Source: Coleofasciculus sp. FACHB-T130 (lineage in GTDB: Bacteria > Cyanobacteriota > Cyanobacteriia > Cyanobacteriales > FACHB-T130). From it: a stretch of 64,000 nucleotides of DNA. Positions 20,049-29,350 of the stretch are shown here, piece by piece; position 1 is the stretch's first letter; each line of letters opens with the position of its first letter. The stretch spans positions 109,848 to 173,847 of the forward strand of contig NZ_JACJOG010000014.1 of the NCBI RefSeq assembly GCF_014695375.1, written 5' to 3'. The position numbers and the translations under genes are program-made. The notes beneath the pieces are model-generated. The model was given only the letters and a program-made list of their open reading frames with translations, ran no database searches and had not been told where the DNA came from.

Positions 20049-21836
20049 ATGAAGCGACGCTCGTTTTTCTACGTTCTGGCAGCTGGCGTTTTAGTGCTGC
20101 TGTTAATTGGTGCCGGTGGCTTTTACTGGCTGAGGGCAAACAGTCCTCTCGCCCTTCTAGGGGGTGGGGAGGTGACGAACCCATCTGCCACCATATTTGT
20201 GCCGAAAAAGGCACCCGTAATGGTGTCATTGCTTGTGAATCCAGATCGGTTGGAAGGGTTGCGGCAGGCTGTAGCGCGTCCCGCGAACCGCAAGCGCTCG
20301 CGTGCAGAACTCAACCAATTTAAACAAAGCTTACTCGCGAACACGGATCTGGACTATCGCCGAGATATCCAACCCTGGCTGGGGGATGAAATCACGCTGG
20401 CTCTCACCAGCTTAGATATCGATCGCACCCGTGACAATGGAGAGCAGCGCGGGCTGCTACTGGCTGTCACCACCAAAAATCCGCAACGCAGCCGCGAGTT
20501 TGTGGATTTGTTCTGGCAGAAGCAAGCAAATGTTGAGACAGATTTAGTCTTTGAGACTTATAAAGGTGTCAAGCTGATTTATAAGAATCAAGAGTCGGTC
20601 GTCAAAACTCAAGACGCAGTCAATAAAGGCTTTTACAACCGCGATAGATCGGCATTGCCAAAAGACGCGATAAACCGCGCCTCAGCTCAAAACTCGGTTG
20701 CTACCGCAGTTGTTGGCGATCGCTTTGTGTTGTTTGCCAATAATCCTAGGGTGCTGAAAGAAGCCATTAATAATGTGCAAGCGCCCAATCTCAGCCTCAG
20801 CGATTCAACTTCTTATCAGCGGGCAATCGAAAGCATCTCTCAGCCGAAAATTGGTCTGACTTATGTGAATCTACCCGCGCTGGCGAAGTTGCTGGGGAAC
20901 AATTCACAGATGGAAATTGACCCAACCTATGAGAGTTTAGCCATCGCCATCTCTCCAAAAACTCAAGGATTGCTGGCAGAAACCGCTTTATTAGCGGCTA
21001 CCGGACAGGAAATCCCCCCGACAACTCCCAGCCTATCTCAACCAGTCGGAGCGTTGCAGTATCTACCAGAGAAAATAGCGATCGCAGCTTCTGGTAGTAA
21101 CTTAGAGCAACTGTGGACTCAACTCACTTCTGGATTAGATAGCGATGATAGCCTTGTCCAACTGATCGATCAACCCATCGCGAATCTCCAAGCTCGTTGG
21201 GGCATTGATTTAAAGCAAGATATCTTTAGTTGGGTGCAAGGCGAGTACGCTTTAGGAATGCTACCTCGTGCCGACCGCAAAGATTCAGATTGGATTTTTG
21301 TCGCCGAGAAATCAGCAACGACAAAAGCAGAGGCGGCAATCGATCGTCTAGACGCTGTTGCCAAACAGCAAGGGTTGAGCGTTAGCTCATTTACCCTGGA
21401 GAATCAACCGATCTCTGCCTGGACACAACTCACAACCACTGCCGATAAGAATCAGGGTGAAGACCAAGATTCAGTCAAGCTAGAGGCACAGGTGAAAGGA
21501 GTTCACGCCAGTATTGGCAAATACGAGATTTTCACCACTTCGATCGAAGCAATGAATCAAGCGATTAAGGCTCCTGATAATTCTCTCGTCAAGAGCGATC
21601 GCTTCCAGGCAAATATCACCTCTTTACCGCAGCCGAATAACGGCTATTTGTATCTAGATTGGGCATCTAGTCAGGCGTTCTTAGAGCGTCAGCTGCCAAT
21701 TGTCAGAGTAGTGGAACTGGTGGCGAAACCGTTATTTAACGAGCTAAATTCGCTTGCCTTTAGCAGCTACGGCAGCGATGACGGGGTTCGCCGCAGTAAA
21801 GTCTTCCTCCGCCTAGGTGCTAAGGCTGAGGAATGA
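20049..21836 (+). CDS. DUF3352-type lipoprotein-like or membrane-anchored protein
   Basis: 595 aa with one N-terminal membrane anchor (FFYVLAAGVLVLLLIGAGGFYWL) and a large outside domain. It has the features of the cyanobacterial DUF3352 family: VPKKAPVMVSLLVNPDRLE, WLGDEITLALTSLD, a central VGDRFVLFANNPRVLKEAINN and GYLYLDW near the C-terminus. The function is unknown. It is transcribed alone, followed by a strong terminator. Confidence 0.85.
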   Translation: MKRRSFFYVLAAGVLVLLLIGAGGFYWLRANSPLALLGGGEVTNPSATIFVPKKAPVMVSLLVNPDRLEGLRQAVARPANRKRSRAELNQFKQSLLANTDLDYRRDIQPWLGDEITLALTSLDIDRTRDNGEQRGLLLAVTTKNPQRSREFVDLFWQKQANVETDLVFETYKGVKLIYKNQESVVKTQDAVNKGFYNRDRSALPKDAINRASAQNSVATAVVGDRFVLFANNPRVLKEAINNVQAPNLSLSDSTSYQRAIESISQPKIGLTYVNLPALAKLLGNNSQMEIDPTYESLAIAISPKTQGLLAETALLAATGQEIPPTTPSLSQPVGALQYLPEKIAIAASGSNLEQLWTQLTSGLDSDDSLVQLIDQPIANLQARWGIDLKQDIFSWVQGEYALGMLPRADRKDSDWIFVAEKSATTKAEAAIDRLDAVAKQQGLSVSSFTLENQPISAWTQLTTTADKNQGEDQDSVKLEAQVKGVHASIGKYEIFTTSIEAMNQAIKAPDNSLVKSDRFQANITSLPQPNNGYLYLDWASSQAFLERQLPIVRVVELVAKPLFNELNSLAFSSYGSDDGVRRSKVFLRLGAKAEE

Positions 21837-21947
21837 GTCGCACATCCGAGTAGGGGAAAGGGAATCGGTAATCAGTAATCGCTAAAAACTTCCCGCTTCC
21901 CCCGCTGCTGAGTCATATCATGTCCACTAAATTTCCATAATTTCCCG

Positions 21948-21987
21948 GAACCCCAAGAAAGCTATCTCTTGGGGTTCTTTATTCTTT
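21948..21987 (+). terminator. Rho-independent terminator after the DUF3352 gene
   Basis: An 11-bp perfect stem GAACCCCAAGA (21948-21958)/TCTTGGGGTTC (21967-21977) with an 8-nt loop, followed by TTTATTCTTT. Confidence 0.88.
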
Positions 21988-22102
21988 GGGCTACTGTGTA
22001 TACACAAGTCTTCTTGAACTGCCAGTCCCGTTTTGCTCGCCAAGCCTTGTTTGTAGTCAGTAAAACAGTTACAACGAACCCAAACGCAACTGAATTTAAA
22101 CC

Positions 22103-22362
22103 GAAAAAATGCCCAGCCTCGGCTGTCTAGTTGTCGGTATCGCCTACGAAATTAACGACTCGGTAAATTTTATCGGCGGCAACCTGGTGCAGACCAATAG
22201 TTATATCCGAGACCTTCTTGAAATCTTACGCCTCTACCAACTAAAAGGCAGATAGAATTCGGCAAATTGTATTGAATTTGTGAAACTTCTCACGATTAGA
22301 TGAAGCTGAGATAAAGCTGGTTGAGATTCACGAAGGCCTTTAAGTGACGCTAATTTTTTAGA
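22103..22362 (+). pseudogene. Remnant of a PilJ/CBS-type sensor histidine kinase
   Basis: Conceptual translation gives TEKMPSLGCLVVGIAYEIND, then SVNFIGGNLV...RDLLEILRLYQLKGR and a stop. A shifted frame follows with RIRQIVLNL*NFSRLDEAEIKLVEIHEGL*. These blocks align in order with the kinases at 5.2 and 22.5 kb (TEKMSSLGQLVAGIAHEINN; RIRDLVLSLRNFSRLDEAQ). The phospho-acceptor His has become Tyr (AYEIND), several stops are present, and the segment between the two blocks is shortened. The ATPase domain is gone. It is a decayed paralogue just upstream of an intact one. Confidence 0.8.
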
Positions 22363-22556
22363 TCCGTATAAAAATGCACTAAAGTTGGCACCGCTTTGGT
22401 TCATAGTTTTTCAGGAATAGCCAAGCAACAATTTGGAGGAAGTCAAAACTGCATCTTTAAATTACAAGTAAACTGGAACTTAGTCATAGATTTACGTGAC
22501 TATACAGTAGATTCGCGGTTTTTTTGCTTTTCACTTCAAAAAAACTAACAAGTACC

Positions 22557-24128
22557 ATGACAAAAAAGACGGCTAATGGTATAATTCCGCAATCTTTAAG
22601 ATTATTTGAATTATTGCCGGTACTTGTCTTGGCTAATTATTTACATTTAAACGAAATTAATACAGTGCGGGAAATTAACGCAGCGGTGGTTAATATCAGT
22701 GGTCGTCAGCGGATGTTATCTCAACGCACGGCACTGTTCGCCTTAAGACTAGTCTGTACAAAAGATATTGCCGAGCAAGAGAAATTGCGCTCTACTTTGC
22801 AAGCTGATCTGGATTTGATGGAACGGTCGCATAGTGGTTTGATCGAGGGCAATCTGGAGATGAAACTACCGGGTCAACCATCATCCGTTGTTCGGTCAAT
22901 GTACTTTGAGCCACCGCTAAATTTAGACCAGCACATACGCCAATATATCGCGCAAGCGAGAGCGATCGCCCAAGCAACCCCTGAAGAACTAACCTCAGAC
23001 AATCCGCATCTACGTTACATTCTTACAGAGTCTTCTACCAACCTACTTGAGGCTCTAGATGCAGTGGTGAGCCAATATCAACAAGAAAGTGATATTGAAC
23101 AACTCGCCCTTAATATTCATCAAGCGGAACTCTACGAGCAAAGTTGTGCCACCGCTGCCCAAGCTGTTGCTCAATCAAAGCATTTAGAGCAAGCTTTGCA
23201 CGACCTGCAACAAGTCCAATCCCAACTCGTTGAAAAAGAAAAAATGTCCAATTTGGGATGTTTGGTAGCAGGGGTGGCTCACGAAATCAACAACCCTGTT
23301 AGCTTTATCTATGGGAACCTAAATTATGCAGTTGACTATGTGCAAAATTTGCTTGATTTAGTGACGCTTTACGAGCAAGAGTGCCCCAATCCTAGCTGCT
23401 TGATGCAAGAAAAAATCGCAGAACTCGACATAGATTTTCTCAGAGAAGACTTGCCTAAAGTGATGTCTTCAATGGAAATAGGGGCAAAGCGTATTCATCA
23501 GATTGTGCTATCGTTGCGGAATTTTTCTCGCAATGATGAACAGGTTATGCAGCAAGTGAACCTTCACGAAGGGATTGATAATACCCTGCTGATTTTGCAA
23601 AACCGACTAAAAGCACATGGCAACCATGCAGAAATTGAAGTGATTAAAGAGTATGCTGATTTACCTTTGGTGGAATGTTACCCAGGGCAAATGAGCCAGG
23701 TATTTATGAATTTGCTCGGTAATGCGATTGATGAGCTAGAGCGTTACAGTAGCGAAACCCCAAATAAAGGTTCTATTTCAGGGGTTCGCAGTTCGGATGA
23801 ATTACTCAACAAACCCAGTCAAATTTTGATTCGCACAGAACTGACCTCTTCCAATACGATTATTGTGCGGATTGCTGATAACGGGCAGGGCATGAATGAA
23901 GATGTTAAAGCCCGATTATTTGAGCCATTTTTTACCACCAAGCCTGTCGGTAAAGGTACTGGGCTAGGGTTATCCATTAGCTATCAGATTGTAGTAGAGA
24001 AGCACAAAGGTTCGCTTAATTGCGTATCGGTACCTGGACAAGGAACAGAATTTTGTATTGAGATTCCCGTGTGGCACACCCAGGAAGAATCAACGCTTAA
24101 CAGAAGAAATCAACTTTTGGCAAGTTAA
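22557..24128 (+). CDS. PilJ-type sensor histidine kinase
   Basis: The N-terminus has a short hydrophobic stretch (FELLPVLVLANYLHL) and then a type IV pili methyl-accepting (PilJ) sensor region, REINAAVVNISGRQRMLSQRTALFALRLV. A coiled coil leads to VAGVAHEINNPVSFIYGNL, with the phospho-acceptor His242 counted from ATG 22557. The catalytic domain has MSQVFMNLLGNAIDEL, IADNGQGM and GTGLGLSISYQIV. The likely start is ATG 22557 (MTKKTANG); an upstream TTG at 22524 would add 11 residues. The kinase half is closely related to the CBS kinase at 5.2 kb. Tandem to a pseudogene copy. Confidence 0.88.
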   Translation: MTKKTANGIIPQSLRLFELLPVLVLANYLHLNEINTVREINAAVVNISGRQRMLSQRTALFALRLVCTKDIAEQEKLRSTLQADLDLMERSHSGLIEGNLEMKLPGQPSSVVRSMYFEPPLNLDQHIRQYIAQARAIAQATPEELTSDNPHLRYILTESSTNLLEALDAVVSQYQQESDIEQLALNIHQAELYEQSCATAAQAVAQSKHLEQALHDLQQVQSQLVEKEKMSNLGCLVAGVAHEINNPVSFIYGNLNYAVDYVQNLLDLVTLYEQECPNPSCLMQEKIAELDIDFLREDLPKVMSSMEIGAKRIHQIVLSLRNFSRNDEQVMQQVNLHEGIDNTLLILQNRLKAHGNHAEIEVIKEYADLPLVECYPGQMSQVFMNLLGNAIDELERYSSETPNKGSISGVRSSDELLNKPSQILIRTELTSSNTIIVRIADNGQGMNEDVKARLFEPFFTTKPVGKGTGLGLSISYQIVVEKHKGSLNCVSVPGQGTEFCIEIPVWHTQEESTLNRRNQLLAS

Positions 24129-24246
24129 CAGCCGTGAGAGCACACCATTTTTGTAAAAAGTGCGAATGGAATTCTCCAGAGATATTTAGCCAAGGAAAAA
24201 AGTTGTATTTTATTGATACAGCTTTTGTTGTTAATTGTTCATTCTC

Positions 24247-24612
24247 ATGTCTAACTTACCGCCGCTGAATACCGAAACGATTTGGGCTATCCTGAACGAT
24301 GAAATTGATGATGCCACAGTGAACCAACTGGTGTGGCAATGCTTGGGTTATCGCTACGACACAGGGGCGAATCAATGGGACGCGAGCGAAGTTCCCCCAG
24401 AATGGCGAGATGAATATTCACAACCGCCTGATTTTATTGAGAACCGTCCACCAACGGTGAAGCTGACTCGCTCGATTCCGGCAGAGAACAAGCAGCTACT
24501 AAAAGAACAACTCGGCTTTAAAGGCTACAAATTGGGTGAATTTGGTCCCAGGCAGACTCGTCGGGCAACAGCGGCGAATTGGCTGTTGAGCTATATGCAA
24601 ACCACCCGTTGA
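24247..24612 (+). CDS. DUF1823 family protein
   Basis: A 121-aa soluble protein matching the cyanobacterial/plastid DUF1823 pattern: LNDEIDDATVNQLVWQCLGYRYD, WDASEVPPEWRDEYSQPPDFIENRPPTVKLTRSIP and a C-terminal GFKGYKLGEFGPRQTRRATAANWLL. I take ATG 24247; a TTG at 24235 is in frame but less likely. Its function is unknown. It is the last clearly core gene before the accessory element. Confidence 0.82.
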   Translation: MSNLPPLNTETIWAILNDEIDDATVNQLVWQCLGYRYDTGANQWDASEVPPEWRDEYSQPPDFIENRPPTVKLTRSIPAENKQLLKEQLGFKGYKLGEFGPRQTRRATAANWLLSYMQTTR

Positions 24613-24673
24613 ACTAAGTCATACTAAGCGGGACTCAAATCACCACTGCCCACGCCCTAAACTATAAACAAGT

Positions 24674-24715
24674 TATCGGGAGTGGATAAATCCCAGGATT
24701 GGCTGACTCCCGGTA
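24674..24715. other. Strong hairpin at the core/element boundary
   Basis: TATCGGGAGT (24674-24683) pairs with ACTCCCGGTA (24706-24715): ten base pairs with one G-U, and a 22-nt loop that itself contains AATCC/GGATT. There is no T-run. It lies between DUF1823 and the first element gene; it may be a terminator, a small structured RNA or part of an attachment site. No tRNA gene is seen nearby. Confidence 0.4.
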
Positions 24716-24805
24716 GCAAATTCATTGAATGGAGACTAATTCAGGTGGAGACAAACCAAGCTGACTGTACAATGTCGAGTTGTATTACGCCTGCAAAATT
24801 TCGCG

Positions 24806-25705
24806 TTAGCTTTCTGGGAATTCTCTAATCTTTAAGTCATTAGGGAATTCTTCAAGATCCCCGCCCTTCTTGCTTTTAAGGCGTAGGTCAGATGTGGTAA
24901 AGCCAGTTTCTGTCTTCTGCGATTGCAGGGGAAGACTGCCAAGCTGTTTGACAAAAACTGGAGTCTCGCAGTGCTGGCATTGGCTGACAATTGAGCGAAT
25001 CCAGTCAAGATGACAGGGACGAGCGTTGTGTCCAGATTCGCCGCCGACAATTACCCAGTCGATGACATCTGCTGGAAACATGGTTTCGCGTTCGTCGAGC
25101 GCTTGCATGGCAAGAGAAACTTCTCCGTCAACATTAAACAGTTCAATCTCTTCCAGCAGCGGCTCACAACTTAAAAAGCGAATCGCTGCCGGACAATGAC
25201 GGAGAAGCGGGATTCGCTCGTTGGCAGTTTTCTGATTCTCGCAGGTGACGCCTAGCCACACATTTGGTAGGTGTGGCTTGATGCGTTTCTGTAATTCAGA
25301 AGGACTTGTCTCTGGTCGGATATCGCAAGCAGCTCTGGCAATCCTGAAGCTGACGTTACGAGCTGACAAATAATCCAGCGCTCTCTGTGGTCGCTTCGTA
25401 AGGATTTGATAGGTAAGCCAAGGAGTCAATGCTGTAACTGCAAATACCCGATCCAGTTGCTCATCTGTGACCTTTTCATGGAACAAGTCGCTCATTGAAT
25501 TAACAAAAATTCGTTGCGGCTTCTTCCACTTCAAAGGATGAAGCAATCGGTCTTCGTGGAATTGCACGTCGCTGAATTTGCGATCGCCCCAGAAGCGTTT
25601 TGCAATCCCTTCGGCATAGCAAAACGCACAACCAGGACTCACCTTGTCGCAACCCGTGATGATATTCCAAACTAGGTCTGCCCATTCAATATCAGTTTTT
25701 GACAT
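24806..25705 (-). CDS. DUF5131 (phage Gp37/Gp68-like) protein
   Basis: A 299-aa protein of the phage Gp37/Gp68 family. The hallmarks are TDIEWADLVWNIITGCDKVSPGCAFCYAE with Cys19, Cys26 and Cys29 (a radical-SAM-like metal-binding triplet), FVNSMSDLFHEKV, LTKRPQRAL, WLGVTCENQ, FLSCEPLLE, VGGESGHNARPCHLDW. Such proteins occur in phages, prophages and plasmids; the reaction is not established. It is the last gene of a leftward set that begins at 29177. Confidence 0.88.
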   Translation of the reverse strand: MSKTDIEWADLVWNIITGCDKVSPGCAFCYAEGIAKRFWGDRKFSDVQFHEDRLLHPLKWKKPQRIFVNSMSDLFHEKVTDEQLDRVFAVTALTPWLTYQILTKRPQRALDYLSARNVSFRIARAACDIRPETSPSELQKRIKPHLPNVWLGVTCENQKTANERIPLLRHCPAAIRFLSCEPLLEEIELFNVDGEVSLAMQALDERETMFPADVIDWVIVGGESGHNARPCHLDWIRSIVSQCQHCETPVFVKQLGSLPLQSQKTETGFTTSDLRLKSKKGGDLEEFPNDLKIREFPES

Positions 25706-25747
25706 TTGATTAATGTTGTGATGGAAATGACACTCAAATCTTGCTGC

Positions 25748-26539
25748 CTAGGCTATTTTTGCGAACTCTTCAGCCCAAAAAATCATTGTCAAGCAAGCCA
25801 TCAAGCCGCCGAGCGCCACCCCTCGACGCCCTTGGGCTATTTCACGTTGAGCGGTAGGAGATAAGCCCGACAGAAAAATCGTGCAGGCAAGGCAGCTTTC
25901 GAGCAGATGCAGAGAGCTTTTTGTCTTGAGGAATTGCACGACCTCCCAACAAATTGCTCTGTGCATTTTCAAATCTATTCCTCGAAGCTTTTCCTGCATT
26001 TTGATAACCCTAGGGCTTTTGAGTAAACCCGGATCTGTGGTGAGGTTAGTCTCGATTACTTGACTGACATTTTGCGGCGTCGCAAGCCTAAAAGTTTCTA
26101 CCAAGTTTTCAATTAAATCGGTGTTTTCTTTTTTAATCAAGTCAATGACTTGGTTGAACTTGATAGGGTCGGTAAGTGCAATTTCCGTCAAAGATTGAGA
26201 CAATCCATTTTTCTTGAAAATGTCCCAGAACCATCGCTGGAGAATTTTTAAGCGCTGACCTTTGGCGATCGCCGCCCTGCGTTGCACTTCATGAGCGTCG
26301 TATTTAGCAACCCGATTTTCACACGCTTGAACGAGAGCCGGGTCTGAAAAAGAAAAGTGGGCGAAGTGCGGATTTACTAAAACCTCTTTTCCTTGTCGGA
26401 AAAACGTGCTTCCAGCCCTTAAGAAAACGGGTTCTTTGCACTCCGGACAAAGCAGCCCCAGTTGTTTGTAATCCTGGTACGTGCAATCTGACGCAGCAAC
26501 CAATTCACCGCCGTATCTGATGGAGGATGCGTACTTCAC
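25748..26539 (-). CDS. CoiA-like zinc-binding protein
   Basis: 263 aa. The N-terminal third resembles competence CoiA-like proteins: a CPEC pair (Cys31, Cys34) within GLLCPECKEPVFLRAG, and NPHFAHF (His58, His61). Together these could bind one zinc. The nuclease core of CoiA is not clear in the rest, which is helical. A C-terminal hydrophobic stretch (GVALGGLMACLTMIFWAEEF) may be a membrane helix. It overlaps the end of its upstream neighbour by 4 bp (translational coupling). Confidence 0.65.
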   Translation of the reverse strand: MKYASSIRYGGELVAASDCTYQDYKQLGLLCPECKEPVFLRAGSTFFRQGKEVLVNPHFAHFSFSDPALVQACENRVAKYDAHEVQRRAAIAKGQRLKILQRWFWDIFKKNGLSQSLTEIALTDPIKFNQVIDLIKKENTDLIENLVETFRLATPQNVSQVIETNLTTDPGLLKSPRVIKMQEKLRGIDLKMHRAICWEVVQFLKTKSSLHLLESCLACTIFLSGLSPTAQREIAQGRRGVALGGLMACLTMIFWAEEFAKIA

Positions 26540-27360
26540 GGTTTCACCTGCCCCTTAACTCCGCTTTCCACTTGTCGCATCCAATCTCGCATCGCTTCCT
26601 CCTCTTTCTGCCCAGAGGCGATCGCTCCTGGAACAAACTTCGTATACGACTCAGAAGCGAGGTGCTGATTCCCAAGTCGGCTAAACGCCCAACTAATACA
26701 GAGCCACTTCACGAGCGCATCGCACTGGAAGGAATTCAAATCAACAGGAGCCTTCGCCTCGTACTTCGCCAGCCAGGTCTTTACCTGGTCGGCTGAATGT
26801 CCGGTGAGCGTCCGGACAGCGCGAATCCTTGCATTTTGGTCAATCGCTTCCGGGGTTATTTGTTGGGTTTCAACCGGCTGGGCAGGGCGCGGGTTCTGGT
26901 TTGAGTTATCGGGTGCAGGTACAGGAGCGTTTCTCCCAACGGGAAGCTTGATAACGTTTTTGAGCGCTTGGAGAACTTTGGAATCCAAAGACTCGACAGG
27001 CGATTGATTCTGCTCTTTATACTCTTTAAAAAGAATCAAATGGGCGTAGATATTTTCTTCATTCTCACGTCCAATGGCGCGAGAAAACCAAACATCGTTG
27101 CCGTATTTAGAGCGAAAGCGGCGCTTCCAGATTACGCCTTTCCACTCCACAGCTTTCGCTAATTTATGCCCTTCCCATGATTCTGATTCAACTACTTTCG
27201 CGCTAATCGATTGCCAATCAAATCCAGGGTATTCTGCGAGAGTTTTCGTAAATTTTGGTTCGCCCGGATTGGGCGCTGAAATACGGTCTGCCGCATCTGC
27301 TAGCCGCGTTAGCGCGGATGCAATCTCTTTAAGATAGTGTTCGACGTGTTCGGCTTCCAT
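26536..27360 (-). CDS. Hypothetical protein of a cyanobacterial phage/plasmid family
   Basis: 274 aa. The N-terminal part (HVEHYLKEIASALTRLADAADRI) is helical. It is followed by a compact domain, FDWQSISAKVVESESWEGHKLAKAVEWKGVIWKRR, then RSKYGNDVWFSRAIGRENEENIYAHLILFKE. I recall this arrangement in cyanobacterial mobile elements, sometimes annotated as single-strand DNA-binding, but I cannot confirm a function. A proline-rich linker leads to a C-terminal helical region. It overlaps the CoiA-like gene by 4 bp and belongs to the same leftward operon. Confidence 0.6.
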   Translation of the reverse strand: MEAEHVEHYLKEIASALTRLADAADRISAPNPGEPKFTKTLAEYPGFDWQSISAKVVESESWEGHKLAKAVEWKGVIWKRRFRSKYGNDVWFSRAIGRENEENIYAHLILFKEYKEQNQSPVESLDSKVLQALKNVIKLPVGRNAPVPAPDNSNQNPRPAQPVETQQITPEAIDQNARIRAVRTLTGHSADQVKTWLAKYEAKAPVDLNSFQCDALVKWLCISWAFSRLGNQHLASESYTKFVPGAIASGQKEEEAMRDWMRQVESGVKGQVKP

Positions 27361-27392
27361 TGCTTTTTCTCCTAAGTTGTAGAAGTCAGTAG

Positions 27393-28019
27393 TTACAAAT
27401 CAGGCAGTTTGCGATCGCCTAGCAGTATTTCTAACGTTTGCTCCATGTTCCCAGCGATCCTCACAAAAGCTGCTGTAGCCTCCTTGGTTAAGGTTTTGGC
27501 TTTTAATCCCCCTCCTGACTTGGTTTCGGTTTCAAGGTTTGCAAGTGTTACTCGGATCAGGACTAGAAAAGCCTCTACAACCATTGGGTGTGTAGCAGGA
27601 TATTTCCTAGCTATCTGAGTGCGATAAAGTTTCACGATCGCATCTGGAACTGAAACCCCAGAGGCAAGATGCTCGACAAAAATAGCGGAAGTAACTTGCT
27701 CGGACGCTGTGATTTCTTGAGCGTTAATTACCCTTTCTAGGGTTTGTACTTCCATGTACTTCATGGGTGAAAGTTTCGAGCTTGCTAAAGTCAAGAAAAC
27801 CTTTGCCAATGAAATTACTACCGATAAATCTGACACCCCAAGCTCTGCTAAATTTTTGCCGTCTTCTGCCTGTGCGAAAACTGGCTTTCCTTGCTTGGCT
27901 TCTTCAATCATTTGGGTAAAAGCTTCCACAACTTCCGATGTAGTCAGCTTTCCCTGTTGAACCTCGGCAATCGCTTCATTCATCTCTTGGATGAGAGCTT
28001 CTCTATCTTTTGTAAACAT
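27393..28019 (-). CDS. Hypothetical helical protein, 208 aa
   Basis: Not recognised. It is mainly alpha-helical with many Glu/Lys residues (MFTKDREALIQEMNEAIAEVQQGKL...). No signal peptide or clear motif is seen. It sits 32 bp upstream of the 274-aa gene and 78 bp downstream of the 359-aa gene, all leftward, so it is probably in the same operon. Confidence 0.6.
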   Translation of the reverse strand: MFTKDREALIQEMNEAIAEVQQGKLTTSEVVEAFTQMIEEAKQGKPVFAQAEDGKNLAELGVSDLSVVISLAKVFLTLASSKLSPMKYMEVQTLERVINAQEITASEQVTSAIFVEHLASGVSVPDAIVKLYRTQIARKYPATHPMVVEAFLVLIRVTLANLETETKSGGGLKAKTLTKEATAAFVRIAGNMEQTLEILLGDRKLPDL

Positions 28020-28097
28020 TTTGCTTTTCAGGAATTGAGGTGGACCTTGGTGAATCTCGCCCCTCCATTGTCGCTTTTTGAAGGGGCGATACTCCTG

Positions 28098-29177
28098 CTA
28101 TTTCTTAATAACGCGAACTAATTCTTTTTTGTGTTTATCCAACACGTTTTGGCTGGGATTGTAGCCTTTCAAAATGCGCCTGATTCCCGGACTTAAATCG
28201 TTCCACTTCACCCCCTTCCAAGGCGCTTCTACGTGTTTGATTTCATCTGGAGCAACTTCTTTAAGAGAACCATCCTCCAAGCGCACCACAACCGAATCCA
28301 AAGTGACGCGCTCGACCACTCCCGGCTGAACGGTTGCGATGATGGCGATCGCTTCGGTAAATCGGTACTGGAGGACGGCGGCGCGACGTTCTTGCTTGGC
28401 ACTATCAATGGGGAGGCGGGAGAAGTCGAAGTTGATGTGGCTCAGTTCTATCCCTCGGAGGTTCCCCCAGACGGCGGCAAGAGCGCCATCACAGAAAGTA
28501 TCGTTGCGCTGGTAGGTGCCCGCCTTCCAGTTGATAACAACCTTGACGTTGATGATTTCTTCCCATTCGTTGCAGTAGTAGCCGCCCGTGAGAATGTTGC
28601 ATTGATCCCACTCGGCACGCGCTACTTCCGGCACGTCGCGACCGGCTGTGTGAGCGAGGAAGGCGGTGAGAAAAGCGATCGCTTCCGGTTTAGATTCAGT
28701 GCGGGGGTCGTAGATGATTTCCGGTTGCAGGCGAATTGCTACGTTATCTCCAGAAAGCGCTCCGGTAAGTTCTGGTTCTGGGGCGACTTCTTGGGCTTGC
28801 GCTTCCAGGTAAGTTTCGACTTCAGCCTGCGCCTGTGCCCAGGATTTGGGCTGGATGAACTCGGCTTCAATTTCGCGAGAGCGATCGCACTCTTGGGACT
28901 TTTCGTGGTGGGCGTACACAACCCGGTCGTTGCACGGGCAGTAGCCGCGACCGGAGGGTTCGTTGTAGGACTCGAAAAAAGGGCAGGAAGCGCAGGTGGT
29001 AGAAGTCATCGTTTCTTCTACAGTCACCGGGGCTTGGGCGGGTTGGCTTTCCAGAATCAGGTCAATGCAGTCGGCAGTGCGCGCGAGGCATTTTAGTCCC
29101 CGTTCTTTGCAAATCGTCCAGATGGAATTCCGGTTGCCGATAGCTTCGAGCTGGGCGCGGGTGTAAAGTGGATTCAT
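28098..29177 (-). CDS. Hypothetical protein with Cys cluster; first gene of leftward operon
   Basis: 359 aa, unknown family. A likely metal-binding cluster holds Cys62, Cys65, Cys80, Cys82 and Cys97 (TCASCPFFES...GYCPCND...QECDRS). The rest is a soluble mixed fold with a C-terminal region rich in Lys. Start ATG 29175-29177 has a good upstream AAGGA. It is the promoter-proximal gene of the leftward set and is read from the shared operator region at 29.2-29.3 kb, opposite the XRE regulator. A long antisense frame covers 28233-29096 but is a shadow. Confidence 0.65.
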   Translation of the reverse strand: MNPLYTRAQLEAIGNRNSIWTICKERGLKCLARTADCIDLILESQPAQAPVTVEETMTSTTCASCPFFESYNEPSGRGYCPCNDRVVYAHHEKSQECDRSREIEAEFIQPKSWAQAQAEVETYLEAQAQEVAPEPELTGALSGDNVAIRLQPEIIYDPRTESKPEAIAFLTAFLAHTAGRDVPEVARAEWDQCNILTGGYYCNEWEEIINVKVVINWKAGTYQRNDTFCDGALAAVWGNLRGIELSHINFDFSRLPIDSAKQERRAAVLQYRFTEAIAIIATVQPGVVERVTLDSVVVRLEDGSLKEVAPDEIKHVEAPWKGVKWNDLSPGIRRILKGYNPSQNVLDKHKKELVRVIKK

Positions 29178-29202
29178 ATCAGTCCTTCTTCCTGGGGGTC
29201 TG

Positions 29203-29306
29203 GTGGAGAGAGGCGCTTCAGATTCGCAGTCGGTAGCGCTTTCTCTATACCTTTAACCGTAAACTCTCAGTTGATAGTTGTCAACTCTCAGTTGAGGGTT
29301 TATATT
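29203..29306. promoter_or_regulatory. Divergent promoter/operator region A
   Basis: A rightward promoter for the XRE gene is TTGTCA (29278-29283), 17 bp, TATATT (29301-29306). A leftward promoter for the 359-aa gene could be TTGACA (complement of 29279-29284) with a weak TACGGT. ACTCTCAGTTGA occurs twice as a direct repeat (29263-29274 and 29284-29295); the second copy fills the -35/-10 spacer, as expected for an operator. The leader GAGAGGCGCTTCAGATT...GCGCTTTCTCTATAC (29207-29250) has a homologous copy near 63545-63595. Confidence 0.7.
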
Positions 29307-29350
29307 GGGTTCAGGATGTCAACCGATAATTAAGAGTTGAGGTTTATGAA

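Noticed and set aside
24613..24805. tRNA gene as integration site
   Set aside because: No cloverleaf or CCA-end pattern could be found; only a single hairpin is present.
28233..29096. 287-codon open frame on the plus strand
   Set aside because: It is the antisense shadow of the 359-aa leftward gene, with Gly/Phe/Val-biased composition and no ribosome site.
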